In this document: positions 53,082 through 64,000 of the stretch, one piece after another
How positions within the stretch are numbered: the first letter of the stretch is position 1
Layout of the letters: each line of letters begins with the position of its first letter
DNA from: Phaeacidiphilus oryzae TH49
GTDB lineage: Bacteria > Actinomycetota > Actinomycetes > Streptomycetales > Streptomycetaceae
NCBI RefSeq assembly: GCF_000744815.1
Contig: NZ_JQMQ01000005.1
Span: 1,868,055-1,932,054 of the forward strand
Reading direction: 5' to 3'
Length of the DNA: 64,000 bases
Program-made: the position numbers and the translations under genes
Notes under the pieces: generated by a model
The model's database searches: none
Seen by the model: only the letters and a program-made list of their open reading frames with translations
What the model was told of the DNA's origin: nothing

Positions 53082-54440
53082 CTAGCCGTGGTGCTGGGTG
53101 GCGATCGCGTCGCGGTACCAGGCGTAGGACTCGCGCGGGGTGCGGGTCTGGGTCTCGAAGTCCACCTGGACCAGGCCGAAGCGCTGGTGGTAGCCCTCCG
53201 CCCATTCGAAGTTGTCGAGGAGGGACCAGACGTAGTAACCGCGGACGTCCACGCCGGCCTCGATCGCGGCCGCCACCGCGCGGACATGCCCGTCCAGGTA
53301 GTCGATCCTGCGCCGGTCGTCCAGCTCCGGGTAGGAGCAGCCGTTCTCGGTGATGGTGATCGGCGGAAGCGCGTCCCCGTATCGGGACCGGAGCCCGGTC
53401 AGCAGCTCGGTGAGGCCCTCCGGGACGACCGGCCAGCCGAAGGCCGTGCGCTCGTACCCGGGCTCCGCCGGCGGCTCTGCGAGGTCGAAGGGGAGGCCGG
53501 CGTCCGGGCCTGGGGCGGTGATCCAGGTGGGGTTGTAGTAGTTGACGCCGAGGCCGTCCAGCGGCGGGGAGGAGATGAGGTCGAGGTCGCCGTCCCGGAC
53601 CGCGCCGTCGAGGTCCTCGCTCGCGCCGTAGGCCTTGAGGTCGGGGTAGCGGCCGAGCAGCAGCGGATCGTTGAAGAGGCGGTTGTGGAGGGCGTCGTAC
53701 GCCTCCGCGGCCGCCCGGTCGGCCTCCCCCGCGCCGGGGAGGAGGCGGACCGGGGTGCAATTGTTGGTGGTGAGGATCCGCTCGGCCCCGCGCTCGCGGA
53801 GCGCCGCCGCGGCCAGCCCGTGGCCGAGGAGCTGGTGGTGGGCGACCGGGAGGGCGCCGGTCAGCAGCGCCCGCCCGGGCGCGTGGACGCCGAAGGCGTA
53901 GCCGAACGCCATGTGGACGAAGGGCTCGTTGAGGGTGATCCAGCGGCGGACCCGGTCGCCGAGCCGGTCGGCGACGACGCCGGCGTACTCGGCGAGCCGG
54001 TACGCGGTGTCGCGTTCCAGCCAGCCGCCGCCCTCTTCGAGCGCCTGCGGCAGGTCCCAGTGGAAGAGGGTGGGGACGGGGCTGATCCCGGCCGCCAGGA
54101 GGCCGTCGACCAGCCGGTCGTAGAAGTCCAGTCCGCGCGGCTCGATCCGGCCGGTGCCCTCGGGGAGGATCCGGGGCCAGGAGATCGAGAAGCGGTAGGC
54201 GTCCAGGCCGAGGCCGCGCATCAGCGCGATGTCCTCGGCGTAGCGGTGGTAGTGGTCGCAGGCGGTGGCGCCGGTGTGGCCGTCCCGGACGGCGCCCGGC
54301 CGCCGGACGAACGCGTCCCAGATGGAGGGGCCCTTGCCGTCCTCCTCGGCCGCGCCCTCGACCTGGTACGCCGCGGTGGCCGCGCCCCACTCGAACACGG
54401 CGGGGAACTGCGGGAGTTGACGGGGGCTCAGGGGGATCAT
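53082..54440 (-). CDS. Glycoside hydrolase family 1 beta-glucosidase
   Basis: A 452-residue GH1 enzyme of normal length. The acid/base glutamate is in WITLNEPFVHMAFGY and the nucleophile glutamate in ITITENGCSYPE. The N-terminal ATAAYQVEGAAEEDGKGPS and LDAYRFSISWPRILPEGTG are family signatures. No signal peptide, so it acts in the cytoplasm, probably on imported cellobiose-type sugars. A long terminator follows acnA upstream on the same strand, so it is probably transcribed separately. Confidence 0.95.
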   Translation of the reverse strand: MIPLSPRQLPQFPAVFEWGAATAAYQVEGAAEEDGKGPSIWDAFVRRPGAVRDGHTGATACDHYHRYAEDIALMRGLGLDAYRFSISWPRILPEGTGRIEPRGLDFYDRLVDGLLAAGISPVPTLFHWDLPQALEEGGGWLERDTAYRLAEYAGVVADRLGDRVRRWITLNEPFVHMAFGYAFGVHAPGRALLTGALPVAHHQLLGHGLAAAALRERGAERILTTNNCTPVRLLPGAGEADRAAAEAYDALHNRLFNDPLLLGRYPDLKAYGASEDLDGAVRDGDLDLISSPPLDGLGVNYYNPTWITAPGPDAGLPFDLAEPPAEPGYERTAFGWPVVPEGLTELLTGLRSRYGDALPPITITENGCSYPELDDRRRIDYLDGHVRAVAAAIEAGVDVRGYYVWSLLDNFEWAEGYHQRFGLVQVDFETQTRTPRESYAWYRDAIATQHHG

Positions 54441-54457
54441 CGCGCCACGGTAACGCC

Positions 54458-54490
54458 GGAAGGCCGGCCCCGGGAGGGGGCCGGCCTTCC
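54458..54490 (-). terminator. Strong terminator after acnA
   Basis: GGAAGGCCGGCCCC (54458-54471) pairs with GGGGCCGGCCTTCC (54477-54490), a perfect 14-bp stem with a 5-nt loop, between acnA and the GH1 gene. No U-tract follows. Confidence 0.8.
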
Positions 54491-54512
54491 TTCGCGGTGA
54501 TACGCCTGCCGG

Positions 54513-57299
<2,787 letters not shown>

Positions 57300-57365
57300 T
57301 TAGCGCAAGCTCGCTGCGCACGGCACGCCAGGCCACCCCCGGAGAGGCGCGAGGAGACAGGGCGG

Positions 57366-59795
57366 TCACAGGCGCAGGTGACGCCCGTACACCTCGTACA
57401 GGTTCCCCAGGAAGAATCGCGCGAAGTCGGCACCCGCGCGAGCCGACTGCTCGGCGTCGGCGGCGTGCACCCGGATGCTGGCCAGCTCGCGGACGAAGTC
57501 CGGCTTCAGGATGTGCAGGACGCCGGCGCCGCGGATCGGCGCGTCGCCCTCCGGGGCGCCCTCCGGGAGGTGGCCGCCGAGGAGGCGGAAGTAGAGCGTC
57601 GAGGTGTCCGGCCAGATGTCGGTGGCCGGGCGGTGGTGGACCTCCTTGCGGCCGGCGAGGGTGAGCGGCTGCCCGTCCCGGTCGGCGAAGTGGAGGAGAT
57701 AGGAGAGGTGCCGGCTGGTGGGGTCCTCGCCCTGGGTGAAGAGGTTGAAGCGGCCGAAGGAGATCGGGAGCCGGCCGCCCAGGTCCTCCGCCTCCACCCA
57801 GCCCTCGGCCCGGGCCCGGTGCTCCGGCTCGGCCAGGAAGCGGTCCACGTCGTCGGCGGTGATGGTGACGTGGAAGGCGAACCGGCGGTGCTGGGCCCGG
57901 CCCAGGCGCTCGCCGGTGGGCGGGTCGGCCTCGTCGAAGGCGAAGAAGCCCTTCATGTCCTCGGTGAAGGAGAGCTCGGCCGGGCCGGCGGCGGGGGCCG
58001 TGCGCTGCGGCTCCGCTGGTTCTGCGGGCGCCTCCCGGGACGGCGGGGCGGTGGCGGCGGACGGCCGGCCCCTGGTCTCCAGCAGGCGGTCGGCCAGCCG
58101 GTCCGCCCAGGCGGCGATGGTGAGCGAGGGGTTGGCGCCGACCGGGCCCGGCATCGCCGAGCCGTCCGCGATCCACAGCCCGGGGTGGTTCCACACCTCG
58201 CCGTGGGGGTCGCAGACGCCCTCCTCCGGGGTACGGCCCATGGGGGCGCCGCCCAGCGGGTGGACGCTGATCACCCGGCGGAAGAACCAGATCGGGTTGT
58301 CCAGGAAGCCGGTGCCGAGGGTCTCGGCGAAGCGGCGCATGGTGCGGCGGACCGCGGCGAAGTACTCCTGGCTGGTGTCGGTGCGCCAGGCCGCCTGGAG
58401 CCGCTGCTCCCTGTCGACCAGGAAGGTGCCGTCCGGCACGTCCCGGCCCATGCCGAGCATCGGCAGGGCGCCGCCGGAGAGCGAACCGTCGCCGATCAGC
58501 CGGGAGATCTCCCGGCCCACCAGGCTGCCGGACGGGCCGGTCACCCGCTCCGCCGCCCAGCGGGTGAGGAACTCACCGAAGCGGAAGAGCCGGCCGGTGA
58601 CGTCGGTGTCCTCCAGCATCCAGTCGACGAAGCCCGGGTAGCCGCCGTCCTCGACGTAGTAGCCGCGGCCCAGGCCGGCCTTGGAGCCGTCGCCGTCCAG
58701 CCGGTCGGGGACCCGGACGGCCATGGTGATCACCGGTCCGCGGCTGGCGTCCAGCTCCAGCCGGCGGCCGCGGTCCGAGGGCAGCAGGAAGGTGAGGAGG
58801 TCGCCGTTGCCGGAGAACCGGGTGCCCAGCGGGTCGCCGATGCCCGGCAGCCGGTCCCGGTTGCGCAGCAGCAGCCAGCTGGTGCCGTAGGTGCCGGCGC
58901 CCAGCACCAGGTGGTCACAGTGGATCCGGCGGGTGGGCAGGTCCAGGGTGCGGGCCTGGCGGTCCGGGTCGTGCTGGACGTAGTCCACCAGGTAGCCGCG
59001 GCGCTCCCCCGCCTCGTCCGGGCGGATCCAGACCGCCTCGCTGAGCACCCGGACCTCCGCCCCGGCGTGGACGGCGGCCGACAGATAGGTGTGGTCCAGG
59101 CTGTTCTTGGCGCCCTCGTTGCAGCCCAGATCGCATTCGCCGAGCAGCCGGCAGGTGCGCCGGGCGCTGCCGTAGCGGACGCCGTGGATGCTGCCGTACT
59201 CCGGCAGCGGGATGGGCAGGCCGAGGCCGGGCTGCTCGCCGGGGCGGGGCGAGAAGGAGACCGCCAGCGGGGGCAGGTGCCAGTCCAGGCCCAGCTTGTC
59301 GGCGGCGGCGATCAGCTCGGCGGTCTTCCGGGTGTCCGCGTACGCGGGGTCGCCGAAGGGGTACGGGGTGCCGCCGAGCATCCGCTCCACCCGGTCGTAG
59401 TGGGGGTCCAGATCGGCGCGGGTGACCGGCCAGGTCTCGTAGCCGCCGCCGGGCATCGGGTCGTCCTGGACGAACCACTTCTCGTCCTTGCGCAGCAGCA
59501 CGTTGGCGTAGATCAGCGAGCCGCCGCCGAGTCCGGAGGAGGTGAGCGAGTCGAAGCCGGCGAACCGCCACATCTGGAACATCCCGTGCAGCCCCGCGGA
59601 CGGGTCCCACAGCGCCTGGGAGACCTCGTGCGGGGAGCGCGGGAAGGAGCCGGGCGGGTAGGGGCGGCCGCGCTCCAGGACGACGGTGCGCAGTCCGGCC
59701 TCGGCCAGCCGGAGGGCGGTCACCGAGCCGCCGAAGCCGGAGCCGACGACGAGCGCGTCGACGTGCTCGGTCCGGGCCGGGTCGGGCGTGGACAT
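57366..59795 (-). CDS. GMC-family FAD oxidoreductase (cholesterol oxidase-like) with extra C-terminal domain
   Basis: An 809-residue protein. The FAD motif is VVGSGFGGSVTALRLAEAGL, with GLGGGSLIYANVLLR and the C-terminal His/Asn motifs ISVHPLGGAPMG and GPVGANPSLTIAAWADRLAD as in cholesterol oxidases. After residue about 580 an Ala/Pro linker leads to a second domain of about 220 residues (starting near LSFTEDMKGFFAF) with a beta-rich look. No Tat signal. Linked genes are a patatin, an FAD oxidoreductase and an alpha/beta hydrolase, suggesting lipid or sterol chemistry. The extra domain is not a standard GMC part. Confidence 0.88.
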   Translation of the reverse strand: MSTPDPARTEHVDALVVGSGFGGSVTALRLAEAGLRTVVLERGRPYPPGSFPRSPHEVSQALWDPSAGLHGMFQMWRFAGFDSLTSSGLGGGSLIYANVLLRKDEKWFVQDDPMPGGGYETWPVTRADLDPHYDRVERMLGGTPYPFGDPAYADTRKTAELIAAADKLGLDWHLPPLAVSFSPRPGEQPGLGLPIPLPEYGSIHGVRYGSARRTCRLLGECDLGCNEGAKNSLDHTYLSAAVHAGAEVRVLSEAVWIRPDEAGERRGYLVDYVQHDPDRQARTLDLPTRRIHCDHLVLGAGTYGTSWLLLRNRDRLPGIGDPLGTRFSGNGDLLTFLLPSDRGRRLELDASRGPVITMAVRVPDRLDGDGSKAGLGRGYYVEDGGYPGFVDWMLEDTDVTGRLFRFGEFLTRWAAERVTGPSGSLVGREISRLIGDGSLSGGALPMLGMGRDVPDGTFLVDREQRLQAAWRTDTSQEYFAAVRRTMRRFAETLGTGFLDNPIWFFRRVISVHPLGGAPMGRTPEEGVCDPHGEVWNHPGLWIADGSAMPGPVGANPSLTIAAWADRLADRLLETRGRPSAATAPPSREAPAEPAEPQRTAPAAGPAELSFTEDMKGFFAFDEADPPTGERLGRAQHRRFAFHVTITADDVDRFLAEPEHRARAEGWVEAEDLGGRLPISFGRFNLFTQGEDPTSRHLSYLLHFADRDGQPLTLAGRKEVHHRPATDIWPDTSTLYFRLLGGHLPEGAPEGDAPIRGAGVLHILKPDFVRELASIRVHAADAEQSARAGADFARFFLGNLYEVYGRHLRL

Positions 59796-59859
59796 GGGGT
59801 GGCTCCTCTGCGTCGGGGCGTCGGGTCGTCAGGGGTCAGGGCGTCAAGGGGTCAAGGGG

Positions 59860-60900
59860 TCATGGGGTGGCCAGGCGCTGGGCGGTGGGCCACTCGTTCA
59901 GCAGCTCCATGGCCTGGGCGCGGCCGTACTCGATCAGGCGGGCGGCCTGGTCCGGGGCGAAGTCCAGGAAGCCGGTCAGGCTGAAGGGCAGGTCGGCCGG
60001 TTCCAGCAGGCGCAGGTCGACGACCGTCTTGGGGGTGGCGTCCGGTGCCGCGGCGGCGAGCTGGTTGACCGTCAGGGCGTGCCGGTAGTCGGCGATCAGC
60101 GCGTAGTGGGCGACGTTCTGCACGGTCAGCGCGAGGGCCTCGGCGAGCCCGGCCGGGGCCGGTGCGGGACGCGGGCAGCCGGCGCCCGCCACCACCAGGG
60201 CGGCCTCCGGGCGGTAGGCCAGCGCGGGGGCGAGGGGGGTGTTGGCGATCAGCCCGGCGTCGGTGTACGCCCGGCCGGCCATCCCGCCGGACGGGATGCC
60301 GGGCGGGAAGAGCAGCGGGACGGCGGCCGAGGCCAGCAGCAGGTCCACGTCCGGCTCGGCGACCTCGCGGAAGGCGGGCTGCTCGGGACCGGTGTCGGCA
60401 CGCTCCTTGGAGGGGAGCCGGCTGACGAACCGGACCACCTCGCCGGCCTCCTCGTCCACCGCGGTGACGATCAGCGTGCGGTCCGGCGGCACGCTGAACC
60501 CGGCCTGGCCGCCGAGCAGTTCGACCAGGGTCTCGCGGGCGGGGGCGACCGAGAGCACCCAGTCCCAGCCGACCGCCCCGAGGAGGTACTCGACCGGGTT
60601 GGCCGGCCGGCGCAGCAGCGCCCGCGGGTCGACCAGCCGCCAGAGGTCGTAGCGCGGCCGGAACATCCGCGACCAGCCGACGGACTGCCACAGGTCGCGG
60701 AGCCGCTGCGGGCTCACCCCGGAGGCCAGCGCGCCCGCGTTCAGGGCGCCGGCCGAGACCCCCGAGTAGATCCGGGGTCGCAGCCCGAACCGGTCCAGGG
60801 CGAGGGCCACCCCGGCCCCGAAGTACGCCGCGGGGGCCCCGCCGCCGGACAGCACCAGCGCCAACCCGCCCTCCTGTGCGCCGTTCTGACCGTTCGTCAT
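59860..60900 (-). CDS. Patatin-like phospholipase
   Basis: A 346-residue protein. The nucleophile elbow is IYSGVSAGALNAGA (GxSxG), the oxyanion glycines are LVLSGGGAPAAYFGAG, and the catalytic Asp is in AYTDAGLIANTPL. The dyad residues are in place, so the enzyme should be active on lipids. The glycine loop ends in Ala-Pro instead of Arg/Lys-Gly. It overlaps the FAD oxidoreductase gene in ATGA, so it is the third gene of the group. Confidence 0.88.
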   Translation of the reverse strand: MTNGQNGAQEGGLALVLSGGGAPAAYFGAGVALALDRFGLRPRIYSGVSAGALNAGALASGVSPQRLRDLWQSVGWSRMFRPRYDLWRLVDPRALLRRPANPVEYLLGAVGWDWVLSVAPARETLVELLGGQAGFSVPPDRTLIVTAVDEEAGEVVRFVSRLPSKERADTGPEQPAFREVAEPDVDLLLASAAVPLLFPPGIPSGGMAGRAYTDAGLIANTPLAPALAYRPEAALVVAGAGCPRPAPAPAGLAEALALTVQNVAHYALIADYRHALTVNQLAAAAPDATPKTVVDLRLLEPADLPFSLTGFLDFAPDQAARLIEYGRAQAMELLNEWPTAQRLATP

Positions 60901-62375
60901 GTCTGCTCCGCCTTCTCCCTGCGGGCGGCCTCGGCCGCGTACCTGGTGTTGGCGTCCAGCCGGGCCCTGCGCTCCGGGTCGGTGGTGGTGAGGGTGTGGA
61001 GGTAGCGGTAGCCGCCGCAACGCAGGGTCAGCTCGTCGAAGGAGTCGACCAGGCCGGCCAGGATCGGCGCGGTCATCCGGTCCGGGGGGCAGCCGAAGAA
61101 GCAGATCACCTCGGCGTACCGGCGGCTGGCCGCCGGAGGGGTGCCGCCGGGCGGCGGAGCGGTGTCGGCGTCGCCGGCCAGGTAGCGGGAGTCGATGCCC
61201 TTGGCGAACATCGCGATGTCCCCGACCGCCCCGCTGCGCGCCCGCTCGGCCGCCAGCAGGCCCCGGGCCTGCTCGAAGAACTCCTCGAAGCGGTCGGCGG
61301 GGACGAAGGAGACCAGCCAGCGCGGGGGGTCGCCGACGCCGTAGTCCATCACGAGGTCGGTGAACCGCTCGACGTCCTTGACGGTGGCCCACAGCGGGCT
61401 GGTGAAGACCCCGGCGGTGCCGAGCAGCCGCAGCGTCTCGTCGATCGGCGAGGGCCAGCGGCCGGCCAGGAAGCCGATGCCCTTGAGGTAGCCGTAACCC
61501 GCCTTCTCCACCGCCGACTTGACCCCGTTCCGGCTGCTGGCATGGTACGCGCAGATCTCCCCGAGCTGGGCCGCGAACGGGCCGTAGCGCACGTCCAGCC
61601 AGATCACCCGCTCGTACCGCATCGCCGGGTCGGGGGCGCGGAGGAGGGCGCCGACCCGGGGCAGGAACTCGTCCAGCGAGGTGGTGAGGTGGCGGTGGAG
61701 GCGGAGGAGGGTGCGGTACTTGTCGATCGGGATGGTGCGCAGGGTGAGCTCGGTGAGCAGCCCGTGCCGGCCGGTGCCGAGCAGCAGGCGCAGCAGCTCC
61801 CGGCGCTCCTCGGGCGGGCCGTCCAGCGCACAGCGCCGCAACTCGCCCTCCGGGGTGGCGTACTGGGCGGCCACCACGTTGTCGGCGAAGAGGCCGAAGC
61901 GGTGCGAGGCCGGGCCGACGCCGCCGACGGAGGCGAAGCCGCCCGCGGTGATGTCGGTGTGGTCGCCGATCACCGGGAGGCCCACCGGACCGCCGGGGTG
62001 CTCGGACAGGATCCGGTCGATGTCGGCGAGCACCGCCCCGGACTGGACGGTGGCGGTGCCGGCGACCGGGTCCACGTCCAGTACCCGGTTCATCTCGGTG
62101 GTGAGCAGCAGTCCGCCGCGCTGCGGCTGCTGGACGGCGGTGACCAGCTCGTTGCTGGAGTGGGCCTGGCCGCGCAGCACCGGGGGCTCGCCGAGCAGCG
62201 CGCACTCCCGCAGCGCGCGGGCGGCCTCCTCGGCGTCGCGCGGCAGGTAGACCTTGAAGGGCGGGCGCGGCGGCCGGTCCGGCTCCGCGACCACGGACCA
62301 GTCCTGGCCCAGCTCCTCCAGCCACTGGTGGTGGAGGCCCTTGTGACTGGTCGGGACGTACGGCGGTACGGGCAT
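60897..62375 (-). CDS. FAD-binding oxidoreductase (VAO/BBE type)
   Basis: A 492-residue protein with the FAD-binding segments PVLRGQAHSSNELVTAVQ and DHTDITAGGFASVGGVGPAS, the hallmarks of VAO/D-lactone oxidase-type enzymes. The C-terminal half is substrate-binding. No clear covalent flavin site can be seen. ATG at 62375 has GAGGGGA upstream. It lies 17 nt after the hydrolase gene and overlaps the patatin gene, so all are co-transcribed. The substrate is unknown; a sterol or lipid alcohol is suggested by the neighbours. Confidence 0.85.
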   Translation of the reverse strand: MPVPPYVPTSHKGLHHQWLEELGQDWSVVAEPDRPPRPPFKVYLPRDAEEAARALRECALLGEPPVLRGQAHSSNELVTAVQQPQRGGLLLTTEMNRVLDVDPVAGTATVQSGAVLADIDRILSEHPGGPVGLPVIGDHTDITAGGFASVGGVGPASHRFGLFADNVVAAQYATPEGELRRCALDGPPEERRELLRLLLGTGRHGLLTELTLRTIPIDKYRTLLRLHRHLTTSLDEFLPRVGALLRAPDPAMRYERVIWLDVRYGPFAAQLGEICAYHASSRNGVKSAVEKAGYGYLKGIGFLAGRWPSPIDETLRLLGTAGVFTSPLWATVKDVERFTDLVMDYGVGDPPRWLVSFVPADRFEEFFEQARGLLAAERARSGAVGDIAMFAKGIDSRYLAGDADTAPPPGGTPPAASRRYAEVICFFGCPPDRMTAPILAGLVDSFDELTLRCGGYRYLHTLTTTDPERRARLDANTRYAAEAARREKAEQT

Positions 62376-62392
62376 GCGGATCCCCTCCCCGG

Positions 62393-63574
62393 TCAGCCGC
62401 TGTGCCGCTTGAGGAAGTCGAGGACGGTCGGAAAGACGTCCCGGTGGACGTTGCGGCCCATGAAGACGTCCTGATGGCCGTAGCCGGGGATGACGGCGAG
62501 CTCGTGGAGGCCCGGCGAGGCGTGTTCCAGGCGCTCGAAGCAGACCTGATTGCCGCCGTCGAAGACGTGGTTGTGCTCCCCCGTCATCAGCAGCAGTGGG
62601 GTCTCCAGGTCGGCGGCCGCCCGCAGGTAGTCGTCCGGGAGTTCGGCGTACTGGGGGGTGCGGTGGTACTTGACCGCCCGGCCGGCGGTGACCATCCGGA
62701 AGACGTGCCGGTAGTAGCGGAAGCTGGTGGCGCCGTAGAGGTCGCCACCGCGGCGGTGGGTGACGTCCAGCAGGTTGCGGTGCTCGTAGAGGGCCGGCCA
62801 GCCGCTCCCCCACATCAGGCTGAGGAGGTGGCAGGCGGGGACGTCGCACTCGGGGTGGACGATGTCGACCAGCTTGGAGATCAGCCAGCCGCGGGTGAAC
62901 CGCGGGTTCTCCGCCCAGGTCGGGTCGAGGTAGGGCAGGGCGATGCCGTACTCGGCGAGCGCCGGGAAGGTCGCCAGCTTCACCGCCGACCAGGCGGGGA
63001 CGCGCGGGGTGAGGGCGGCGCTGTTGGCGACACAGCTGGTGATGCCGGTGACAGTGCGGGCCGCCAGCGCCATGGTGAAGGAGACCGCTCCCAGGCAGTG
63101 GGTGACGGCGTGCACCCGGGGTTCCTCGCCGACCTCGGCGCGGAGCACCCGCAGCGCCGCCGGGAAGTCGTAGAGGGCCAGGTCGTCCATGGTCCAGCCG
63201 TGCTCGATCCGGTCGTACGGGAAGCGGTTGGACATCCGGGTGTCGAGGGTCCAGACGTCCGGGTAGCCGTTGTCGAGGAGGTGGGTCACCAGGTTGACGT
63301 GCTCCGGCATGATGAACATGTCGCTGGAGGTGGTCAGCCCGTGGACGATGAGGACCACGTCCGGCGGGGGGCCCGAGCCGGTCCGCGGGCCGGGGTTCCG
63401 GCGGCGGAAGCGCAGCATGGACAGGCCGAGGCCGTCCGCCGTGTCGAATGGGTGGACGCTGACCTCGGCGTCCGGGACGCCGGCGGTGGTCCACAGCGGG
63501 ATCTCGCGCCCGCCCGGGATCGGCGCCGAGCGCGGTGCGGGGTGCGGGGCAGGGCTCGGCCCAGGGGTCGGCAT
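62393..63574 (-). CDS. Alpha/beta hydrolase with Cys in the nucleophile elbow
   Basis: A 393-residue alpha/beta hydrolase. The oxyanion-type motif is LIVHGLTTSSDMFIM, the nucleophile elbow reads VHAVTHCLGAVSF, with Cys in place of the usual Ser of GxSxG, and the Asp and His are in LMTGEHNHVFDGG and VIPGYGHQDVFMG. Trp-rich segments suggest a hydrophobic pocket. It starts the four-gene group; ATG at 63574 has AGGAAG 9 nt upstream. A Cys nucleophile is known from dienelactone-type hydrolases and suits thioester or lactone cleavage. Confidence 0.85.
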   Translation of the reverse strand: MPTPGPSPAPHPAPRSAPIPGGREIPLWTTAGVPDAEVSVHPFDTADGLGLSMLRFRRRNPGPRTGSGPPPDVVLIVHGLTTSSDMFIMPEHVNLVTHLLDNGYPDVWTLDTRMSNRFPYDRIEHGWTMDDLALYDFPAALRVLRAEVGEEPRVHAVTHCLGAVSFTMALAARTVTGITSCVANSAALTPRVPAWSAVKLATFPALAEYGIALPYLDPTWAENPRFTRGWLISKLVDIVHPECDVPACHLLSLMWGSGWPALYEHRNLLDVTHRRGGDLYGATSFRYYRHVFRMVTAGRAVKYHRTPQYAELPDDYLRAAADLETPLLLMTGEHNHVFDGGNQVCFERLEHASPGLHELAVIPGYGHQDVFMGRNVHRDVFPTVLDFLKRHSG

Positions 63575-63789
63575 GGCAGGGCTTCCTCTCGCGAGGCTCA
63601 CGGGATCGGGCGCCCGGCCGCGGAGGCGGCCCGGCACGCGGTGTTGCCTGACTGCCTGACGTACTGTCGTCGCGGCCGGGCCCAGATCGCCATCCCTGCG
63701 CGGGAGGAGTTGCAAAACGCCCAATCGGAACCGCGGCGCTCCCTTTCGCCCGGGCTCCGCCGGGCCGCCGATCGCCCGGAGCGGCCCGG

Positions 63790-64000
63790 TCAGTCGCCGA
63801 GGGTGGCGACCAGCACCGCCTTGATGGTGTGCATCCGGTTCTCCGCCTCGTCGAAGACCAGCGAGTACTCGGACTCGAAGACCTCGTCGGTGACCTCCAG
63901 CTCGGTCAGCCCGGTCGTGGCGTGGAGATCGCGGGCGACCTGGGTGCCGAGGTCGTGGAAGGCGGGGAGGCAGTGGAGGAAGCGGACGCCCGGGTTCCCG
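63790..64000 (-). CDS. argF: Ornithine carbamoyltransferase, C-terminal part
   Basis: The minus strand encodes, up to the window edge, [10 protein letters not shown], then [20 protein letters not shown] and a final [13 protein letters not shown] stop. HCLP is the catalytic ornithine-binding motif of OTC. Only 70 codons are in the window. It makes citrulline in arginine synthesis or, if catabolic, in the arginine deiminase route. Adjacent genes lie outside the window, so the two cannot be told apart. Confidence 0.93.
   Translation of the reverse strand, partial: GNPGVRFLHCLPAFHDLGTQVARDLHATTGLTELEVTDEVFESEYSLVFDEAENRMHTIKAVLVATLGD

Noticed and set aside
57366-63574. Biosynthetic gene cluster for a specialised metabolite
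   Set aside because: No PKS, NRPS, terpene cyclase or tailoring core enzyme is present. The group is better described as lipid chemistry.

Overview
The window is about 64 kb of very GC-rich (>70% by eye) actinobacterial chromosome, almost certainly from a member of the Streptomycetaceae. The evidence is the codon use (G/C third positions, many GTG starts), a sporulation gene (whiI) whose neighbours include hemE, DUF3000, rnd and fadAB, an xyl-type ABC operon next to a ROK regulator (rok7B7-like) and dxs, and the actinobacterial heme genes hemQ/chdC and hemY/cgoX. No rRNA, tRNA, CRISPR array, transposase or prophage gene is visible. Most of the window is conserved core chromosome.

Layout. 1-10.5 kb: a partial mycothiol-dependent maleylpyruvate-isomerase-type protein, an MBL-fold hydrolase, TerC preceded by a yybP-ykoY-type (Mn2+) riboswitch, TerD, uvrB, zapE, a RibD_C reductase, a frameshifted conserved gene, murC and msrB. 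10.5-16.7 kb: an unusual HSP90-family / TPR / DUF4034-like group on the minus strand. 17-24.7 kb: a TIGR04222 membrane protein, heme genes (hemQ, hemY, hemE), a DUF4349 lipoprotein, DUF3000 and whiI. 24.9-31.8 kb: rnd, an ABC ATPase, fadA-fadB and a nucleotidyltransferase. 31.8-39.5 kb: a His/Gly-rich mini-protein, an MFS exporter divergent from an XRE/MmyB regulator, a three-gene cytochrome b6-like operon, another MFS carrier and a thioredoxin-fold protein without CXXC. 39.5-50.7 kb: a NYN/PIN-like protein, a GT39-type glycosyltransferase, a cationic amino-acid permease, dxs, a xylose-type ABC operon and its ROK regulator. 50.9-57.3 kb: a small hypothetical, an MFS exporter, a GH1 beta-glucosidase and acnA. 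57.4-63.6 kb: a co-oriented four-gene lipid/sterol-like group (GMC oxidoreductase with an extra C-terminal domain, patatin, FAD oxidoreductase, alpha/beta hydrolase with a Cys nucleophile). The window ends in the 3' end of an ornithine carbamoyltransferase gene.

The non-coding DNA holds a family of about 100-150 bp repeats at 26.2, 30.7-31.0, 45.6-45.85 and 52.9-53.07 kb. They have near-palindromic ends (AGGGGCGCGGGGA / TCCCCGCGCCCCT), a central hairpin and outer hairpins whose stems differ between copies but stay paired. Seven genes have a TAGNNT-like -10 box only 6-7 nt before the start codon, which suggests leaderless mRNAs. The least-explained gene sets are the HSP90/TPR/DUF4034 group, the cytochrome b6 mini-operon and the four-gene lipid group. 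Functions given for these are inferences from domains and gene order, and no database search was possible.
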